Positions 58,289 through 64,000 of a stretch of 64,000 bases of DNA are shown here, one piece after another (within the stretch, counting starts at the first letter, position 1; the number at the start of each line of letters is the position of its first letter). Below the pieces are notes generated by a model. That model was not told the DNA's origin and searched no databases. It saw only the letters and a program-made list of their open reading frames with translations. The translations under genes and the position numbers were made by a program. Source of the DNA: Celoporthe dispersa (Eukaryota; Ascomycota; Sordariomycetes; Diaporthales; Cryphonectriaceae); assembly GCA_016584495.1 (NCBI GenBank), contig WAID01000004.1, forward strand, positions 3,162,001-3,226,000. The letters run 5' to 3'.

Positions 58289-59969
58289 CTTTGTTTTGGG
58301 GGGGGGGGTGGGTTTATTATGAGGAAATAGGAAGTGGAAAGGGGTCACGATGGTGTGTGTTGAGGTTATCTCGAAAGAGCAGCGTGGACCAAACGTGGAC
58401 AGAGAAAACTTGACTTGAGCGTGGAGAACCTGAGAGAACTTCAGGACGGCGGGAGAGGCAGATGTGGTGAGTATTTAAATCCTCCAGCGAGACCAGATAA
58501 AAATAAGAAATGAATTAAAGTTGCCGCTGAGGTTCATCCTGTAGGGCCATGTTCTGTCCAGGGTACAAGCTAGGATCACCAAGCATCACATCCGGCCTTA
58601 TGCTTGGCGAGATGGGTAGCGCTCCGCCAAGAAGAAGCCAGCGGCTCATTTCACCAAGGCTAAAAGGAGCATAGCCGCACTCCGCCGGGTGCAGGACTGA
58701 CTGCCCAGGCCCTGGGGAGAGGGGGGGGGTGTTGCCTGGGTGGCTAACATGCCATAATAGGGGCAAGCTGGGCGCGCATGGTGAAGGATTGCTTAGTGAC
58801 CCACGAGAGAGATGAGCAAGCTATAACGTCCTTCAATGCGACACCGGGCTCCTGAGGGCGCTACCATAGTACACTAGAGAATGTCAGAGCTGAGGCCTGA
58901 GCTGACAAACTGGGCCGATATGAACAAGACCAGAAAATTGTGACATACTGCCATAGGATGTAATACAAACGTAATAAGAACCGCCACCGCCTCTGGCGCT
59001 GTCTTGGGGATCGTCGAGCTGCTCAGGAGGACCAAGAGACTCCTCTTCAGCCCCGTCGGAGGCAGCAGCGCGCCCTGTGGTCATTGGCTGGCAGCCGCCC
59101 AAAGGATCGGTCTGGGATATACGGGTCCTTGGCTCTAAGCCTCAACCCAGCTGGGTAATTCCGGAATTGAGGAGGGAGAGAAGGAGAGAGGCCTGGTGTC
59201 TAGCTTAGGCGTTCGCGTTTGGCATAGTACCACCATATCAAGATCATAGCATAGTGCCTTTTGGTGTAAGTAATTTTAAGTTAAGGTTAGCTTTCAGCCT
59301 CCTCGGCTCGCTCTCGGAAAAGGAGAGAGCTAGAAAAAAAGACAAAGAGGGAGAGGCATACATACCTATAGCGCTATGATGGTCGACGCCTAGGCATAGG
59401 TCATCGTACCCCACCCGCCCAGGCAGCAGCTCGTGGCTTTTGTCTCGTTCGAATGCGGTGATCGTAGCGATCAATGGACTTTTGGGAGATCTCCACCTCT
59501 GCCTCCAGCACCACAGTTGGCGAGTCATGCCGGCGAGCAGCGGGGGCCCTTTCGAAGGACAACAGTGGACGGCTCACCAGCCCGCTGGCGACGGGGAGGC
59601 GTGCCGCTGGGAGGACAAAGGCGATAGGCAGATAGATGCTGTGCCGTGGGGAGCCCGAGCTGAGCGTGCCAGTGAGGCCGTTTGGCTGGACGAGAGTGAA
59701 GGAGAGGGCGGGCACGGAGACTTTTTGGGAGCTTGCAGCTAAGTTTCCACAGTCTCGGTAAACTCTAATCTAGAAAGAGGCCTGTATGCCCTGGCCTGCT
59801 TACTCACCATTCTTAGTAGGTAGGGTAGCTAACCAACCGCCTTGCTCCTGTTGCTGCCATTTCTAATGGTGCTGAACGCACCCCTACATACATGCATCGT
59901 TTCGCCCCTTACATTTATTTATTTACACAGCCCAACAAAACGTCAAAACAGAACACATCAACAGCAAAA
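58289..59969. other. Upstream region of GPI gene and spacer to tRNA
   Basis: 1.7 kb. A GTATTTAAATCC motif near 58471 could be the promoter AT element of the GPI gene. No other feature recognised. Confidence 0.5.
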
Positions 59970-60058
59970 TGACTAAGCCCGGGCTCGAACCGGGGACCTT
60001 GTCGGAAAGAGCTCACAAGTTGTGAACGACATGTGATAAACCACTACACCACTCAGCC
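59970..60058 (-). tRNA. tRNA-Val: tRNA-Val (anticodon CAC) with 15-nt intron
   Basis: On the minus strand the 5' arm GGCTGAG pairs with 3' CTTAGTC (two G-U pairs). The D-arm region GTGTAGTGGTTTATCAC is typical of valine tRNAs. The anticodon stem is TGTCG/CGACA, with TT-CAC-A in the loop; the T-arm is CCCGG-TTCGAGC-CCGGG and the discriminator is A. A 15-base insertion one base 3' of the anticodon contains CTTGTGA, complementary to the anticodon loop, as usual for eukaryotic pre-tRNA introns cut by the SEN endonuclease. Confidence 0.92.
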
Positions 60059-60570
60059 AGTCGATTGGAAATCCGCCAGAATGAGGGTGTCTATAATCAG
60101 AGTGTCGAGAGGAGAAGCTGGACTCGCGCGGGTGCATCTCACGATACCGCGCAACCACTCATCGGATCAGTATGGGATCCAGCTCGACAAGGCTCAGTAG
60201 CAAAGGGAAACCACAATACCAAGGTGATCAGGTCAGAAGCCCTCGAAATACAACCAGAGGGAAGCGTACAAAGGACGAAGAGCAGAACCGACCCTAGTTT
60301 TCTGAACACTGCCTATGATGAAGGTATACATGGGTAGGCATCCAGAACAGGCCATTACGCCCTCGCTGAAACCCATGCATCGCCCCCTTCTCATCCTTCT
60401 CCGGGGGCGCCCCTTTTTCTCCAGAATCTTCCAGTTGCCGAAATGAGCATAGTCACATGTGTAGTTATGAGTGACAAGCTTGTCAAGAAAGAGAAAGAAA
60501 AAAAAAGAAAGAAAACCAAAACCGAGTTCTCCACCCTTCTATGCCCTTCTTTGCTCTGTTCCCATTATCT
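60059..60570. other. tRNA upstream flank / CDS1 3' flank
   Basis: About 510 bases without a gene. An A/G-rich stretch at 60484-60520 (plus) may mark the CDS1 3' UTR on the minus strand. Confidence 0.55.
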
Positions 60571-62262
60571 TCACCTCCTTGATGGGAGGGCCTGATCCAG
60601 ACACGATAGCACCTGGCAGAGAGCGCGTTAGCTATACCGTCTCGTGGTTCATGTTTGGGCCGGCGTGGCCTGCGCGCTGACTTACATTCTCTCCTAGTGC
60701 GCCCTGGTTGCCCAGGTATCTGGCCATCCCCCTCACCAGCTCAATCTGCTCGTCCACTGTCAGCCCCGTGATGGCGGTCTCGATGACCCCACCCAGCGAG
60801 ACCTTGTGTGTCGCGATGAACGAGTGGTAGTACAGAAAGGTGAAGAATCCCATGATGAACTGGCAGTCCATGCGGTCCGTCATGCCACCATGGCCGGGAA
60901 TCGAGTGGCCAAAGTCCTTGATCTTGAACGTCCGCTTCAGGCCCGAGGCGAAGAACCCGCCAAAGGGAGCGATGAGGGACGCAAACGTGGCAAAGATCAT
61001 GGTGTGGATCTGCATCGGCTCCATCGTGACGCTGAAGTGCGTATTGGCCGGCAGGAAGACGAAGTCGGGAAGCTCGTAGGTATAAGGGAGAAACACCGGG
61101 TTCGGATCGCACTGCAGGCCAGTAAAGACGTTCGCGCCGAAATCCTAAAAGACAAGCACTCAGCCGCCGGCACCGACAGATTCTCCTCAGACGGCACCAA
61201 CTTACCGTTACTGGGCAGATGAAATATCCGCTGCGCATCATCAGCTTCGTCAGGCCATAGCCGAAGATGACGGTCATAACCCAGGCGCCCACGAAGCCCT
61301 CAACTGTCTTCTTGGGAGACAATTTAATAAGCTGCGTGCGGCCGAACGTGATACCACAGATGTAGGCGAAGATGTCATTTGTGATCACGAGAGCGGCGGG
61401 CAAGAAGAACCATATCAGGCCCTCGAAGATATTGTTCATGATGAAGTGCGCCTGCACCACAATGATCAGGAGCGCCATGTGCGTCCAGGCGAACTGCGTG
61501 AACTGGAACTTGAGGTGGCCCGCCTTCAGAGATGCGACGAAGAAGACAAACCCTACAACAACAACGGTCAGCATCCCGCGAACCCGCGCACAGCTGTGCG
61601 ACCACGGACTCCGGGCGAGCAGGGCACCTGCCGGTGGCAGCAGATGGACGTACCAATGATGTAGAGTATGAAGCTAATGAAGCGGTGGTGTGTGGCCAGC
61701 GGCAGCAGCATCTTGTCCACCAGGACAACATGCTTGAAATAGTATATCACACTCTCTCCGTAGAGGAAGTACATGGTCGTGGCCAGCCAGTACCAGTTCA
61801 GACTCTTGGTGGATCGGAGCTGCCGGGCCTTCGTGGGGACGCTTGCGATGGCGATGACCTCCTTGAAAGAGATGACCTGAACGACGGTGATGATGAGGAT
61901 GATGTAGATATGGCCCATGAAGAGGGCGGCGAAGAAGCCCGCGATCATGATCAGGGTCCATATTCCTCGAGTGATGAAGTTTGCCTTCTTTTTCTCGTAC
62001 TCGGTCTGTTGGGTCTCGCCTGCGTCTTTCTGCGGGAAGAGGAAGATTTGTAAGTATAAGTTTTTCGAGGGTCCGAGTGCTCAACTCCCCGGGGCGGTTG
62101 CGGGCGGTTTCTCACCTCTGCGATGTCCTTCATCTGCGGCGACATCCTCGTCCTCGTGGGAGAGCCATCCTCGCTCGCCTCCGAGAAGCTGGTGCGACGA
62201 CCATCCAGGCTGCCATTGCCCTTCTTATGGGGAAATTTGACGCCTCTACGTCCGTTCCCCAT
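60571..62262 (-). CDS. CDS1: Phosphatidate cytidylyltransferase Cds1 (CDP-diacylglycerol synthase, ER)
   Basis: Five exons: 62262-62116, 62029-61654, 61552-61206, 61144-60686, 60612-60571, all in phase for 456 aa. A polar N-terminus is followed by many membrane helices and the CDP-diglyceride synthetase signature read straight through: SGLKRTFKIKD then PGHGGMTDRMD. Uses CTP and phosphatidic acid to make CDP-diacylglycerol for phosphatidylinositol and phosphatidylserine synthesis at the ER. The final 13 residues (VLSCLDQALPSRR) come from a 42-nt last exon that is easy to miss. The ATG at 62262 is the only in-frame Met in the N-terminal part before the conserved region. Divergent from the cyclin gene at 63.6 kb. 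Confidence 0.94.
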
Positions 62263-63623
62263 CTTGAAATCGTGTTTGCTCGAAGCTGAGACCTGCGCGA
62301 CCGGTTGCTGGCCAGTGGTCCTTGCGCCCAGGTGGGAGGGTCGAGGGGCCAAAGTTGGGCTGGAGGGATGCGGAGTCGTCGGAAGGGGTGGGAGGATCTG
62401 GTAATCTGCTCAAGATGACATTGCTCGGGAGAAGGAGGTATGAGATCACGCGAAGCTGGCCACTTGCGACTTGAATCCTGTCTTGAGACTGTGGACAGTA
62501 TGAGCAGCAGCGCAAGTGCTGTTCTTGTCCTCACAGTGGTTGGTGGGTTGGATTGAAATCAAGAGGACGCAGTTGGGCCTCTCGGAGGCTTAGTTGCAAA
62601 AGCATGTTCAGAGAGAAGTGGAGTCTTGCAAATTGGGGCTTGTCAGCTACGTCACGTCCTCAGCTACAGAGGCAGCAACTGACCCTAGCAACCTCTGTCA
62701 AATTGAAGTCATCAGTCTTGAAAGCACATGGACTGCACTTTGGCACAGCTAGCTTTGATATTATACAAATGTGGTATGATCTCTACAGATTCAGCTCTTT
62801 TTTTTCTCTCCACAAAAATGATATATTCCTCTGAATCTGGACATGCTGTGAATTCTATCACATATTTCAGAGTACATGCAGGATCGGATATTCAGGGACA
62901 TGTATGCCCCGAGACTCCGGAAAACTGGGGGGCAGAATGTCAGCAAAGGCTCTAGGTATTGCTCCAAATTGTGCTCTGCCTGCCTGCACTTGTAATGAAA
63001 AGGCCAAATTGAGTAGCTATAGAAATCTTCTAGCTGCCGGAAAATACAGCAAATTACCAAGCCTGGTAATATCTGCCCCAACTTATCCTCTAATAACTCT
63101 CAAGTAGCTCTGCTATCCAGGTGTTATGTAGAAGGAAAGGGCCTAGCAGCCTGGAAGACCTAGCTAGCCCCAGCTCTCGTTTTGCAGGGCTTGTAGGGCC
63201 TCTAAGGTTAGGGGCTACAGGCTGCAGGCTGCTGAGGTTCACATGTGAATGTGGCACTGCGCCTTGTCAACTTCACCTTATCGCCCTGATAAGAAATCGT
63301 GGCTTGACCTGCCCCTGCATTTTCGAGGCTTGGGGCATTTTGTCCGACTTTGGACTATCCACAGCCGTCTCTCCCATCAAGCAGCTTGCCTGACCTCATC
63401 AACCTGCCACTGTCCCAAAACAACTTCGATATCGACCCTCTTCTTTCTAAGGGCTTCTCTTGTACTCATTGTATCAGCGGCTCCTCAACACTAGCATTCC
63501 TGACTCTCTTTAGGGGGCTTGCTCTCCTCCTTGTCGCAGTCTGCCCTGGCTGCCTTGGTCCCAACAATACTGCACACCTCACGCCCCTCAAGCTTTCATT
63601 CTTGACCTGCCAACTACAGCATC
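62263..63623. other. Divergent promoter region CDS1 / cyclin
   Basis: 1.4 kb. A central AT-rich part (62640-63110) and a GC-rich patch with GGCTACAGGCTGCAGGCTGC (63205-63230). No gene recognised. Confidence 0.5.
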
Positions 63624-64000
63624 ATGTCTCCAAATGGCCCCAGGTCATCACGTGCCCAGCGGCGATCAAGCCCTCCACCACCAGCTGATGAGAAACGGAA
63701 CGGCCCCGACCCTGGCAACATTGCCCTGTCAAACCAGTACCGATTCGAGCAGAACATACGCCGGTTGCAAAAGGAAGAAGGCTGCGATCCGGCCAGAGAG
63801 GACTCTTATAGGATACAAGGTATCCAGCTGATCGATTCCGTCCGCCAGGTTTTGCGCCTGTACGTACCTGGCCCCGACCGCCGCCGCCGCTTCACCTACC
63901 CTCAAGTTGATTCGAGACTGATCCTTTGTTCCAGGCCCGTCAAGACCTTCACCACCTCTTGCATGTACTACCACCTCTTTCGCCTCTGTCACCGCGACGC
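63624..64000 (+). CDS. CTK2: Cyclin, CTD-kinase subunit beta (Ctk2)-like, 5' part
   Basis: Exon 1 is 63624-63859 and exon 2 starts at 63935; the 75-nt intron has GTACGT and TTCCAG, and the gene runs off the window. The first about 100 residues are a polar leader (MSPNGPRSSRAQRRS), SNQYRFEQNIRRLQKEEGCD, then IQLIDSVRQVLRLPVKTFTTSCMYYHLFRL, the beginning of a cyclin box as in cyclin C/K-type partners. Closest in memory to fungal Ctk2, regulatory cyclin of the kinase that phosphorylates Ser2 of the RNA polymerase II tail. Only the start is visible, so the subgroup is a moderate call. Confidence 0.82.
   Translation, partial: MSPNGPRSSRAQRRSSPPPPADEKRNGPDPGNIALSNQYRFEQNIRRLQKEEGCDPAREDSYRIQGIQLIDSVRQVLRLYVPGPDRRRRFTYPQVDSRLILCSRPVKTFTTSCMYYHLFRLCHRD

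Overview
This is a nuclear window from a filamentous ascomycete (Pezizomycotina, probably a Sordariomycete; the genus cannot be fixed by eye). The grounds are short GT..AG introns (about 55-145 nt) with CTNAC-type branch points, a tRNA-Val interrupted just 3' of the anticodon, and typical fungal families: an NCS1 permease, a tannase/feruloyl esterase, a GH28 pectinase, a TAM41/CDS1 pair, MAD1, an F-BAR/muniscin protein, a CTDK cyclin and a Ser-rich GPI protein. I reconstructed exons by hand from splice signals, reading phase and family motifs.

Layout. 0-1.2 kb: 3' end of a uracil/allantoin-type permease. 2.4-11.3 kb: a giant (about 2,950 aa) Ser-rich cell-surface protein on the minus strand, with an N-terminal cadherin-like region and a C-terminal GLEYA/PA14-like domain. 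13.4-14.7 kb: a CMGC (CAK/Csk1-like) kinase (-). 16.1-19.2 kb: a Syp1/FCHo endocytic F-BAR protein (+). 20.1-22.2 kb: a tannase-family esterase (+), tail-to-tail with MAD1 (22.2-24.6 kb, -). 26.0-27.9 kb: TAM41 (+). 28.8-29.4 kb: a small hydrophilic protein (-). 33.3-34.5 kb: an aquaporin (+). 34.9-36.1 kb: an SDR (-). 37.7-39.6 kb: a GH28 enzyme (-). 41.0-43.1 kb: an MFS transporter (-). 48.2-49.0 kb: a HAD protein (+). 50.1-51.0 kb: an F-box protein (-). 52.7-53.8 kb: an NmrA-like reductase (-). 57.6-58.3 kb: a GPI protein (-). 59.97-60.06 kb: tRNA-Val(CAC) (-). 60.6-62.3 kb: CDS1 (-). From 63.6 kb: start of a Ctk2-like cyclin (+). Two stretches, 43.1-48.2 and 53.8-57.6 kb, hold no recognisable gene.

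Together this is an ordinary mix of housekeeping and secreted or nutrient genes, not a biosynthetic cluster. Two themes stand out. First, eight single-base frame breaks fall in six genes, including conserved ones, mostly at homonucleotide runs; this looks more like residual assembly indels than mass pseudogenisation. Second, the giant Ser-rich protein has a layout opposite to the usual fungal adhesin: its putative ligand-binding domain is at the C-terminus, no GPI signal is present, dibasic sites follow the N-terminal domain, and a YHHTRSS-type motif recurs five times in the stalk. It is the best candidate for something undescribed. Non-homologous mitochondrial (TAM41) and ER (CDS1) CDP-diacylglycerol synthases also lie in the same 36 kb.
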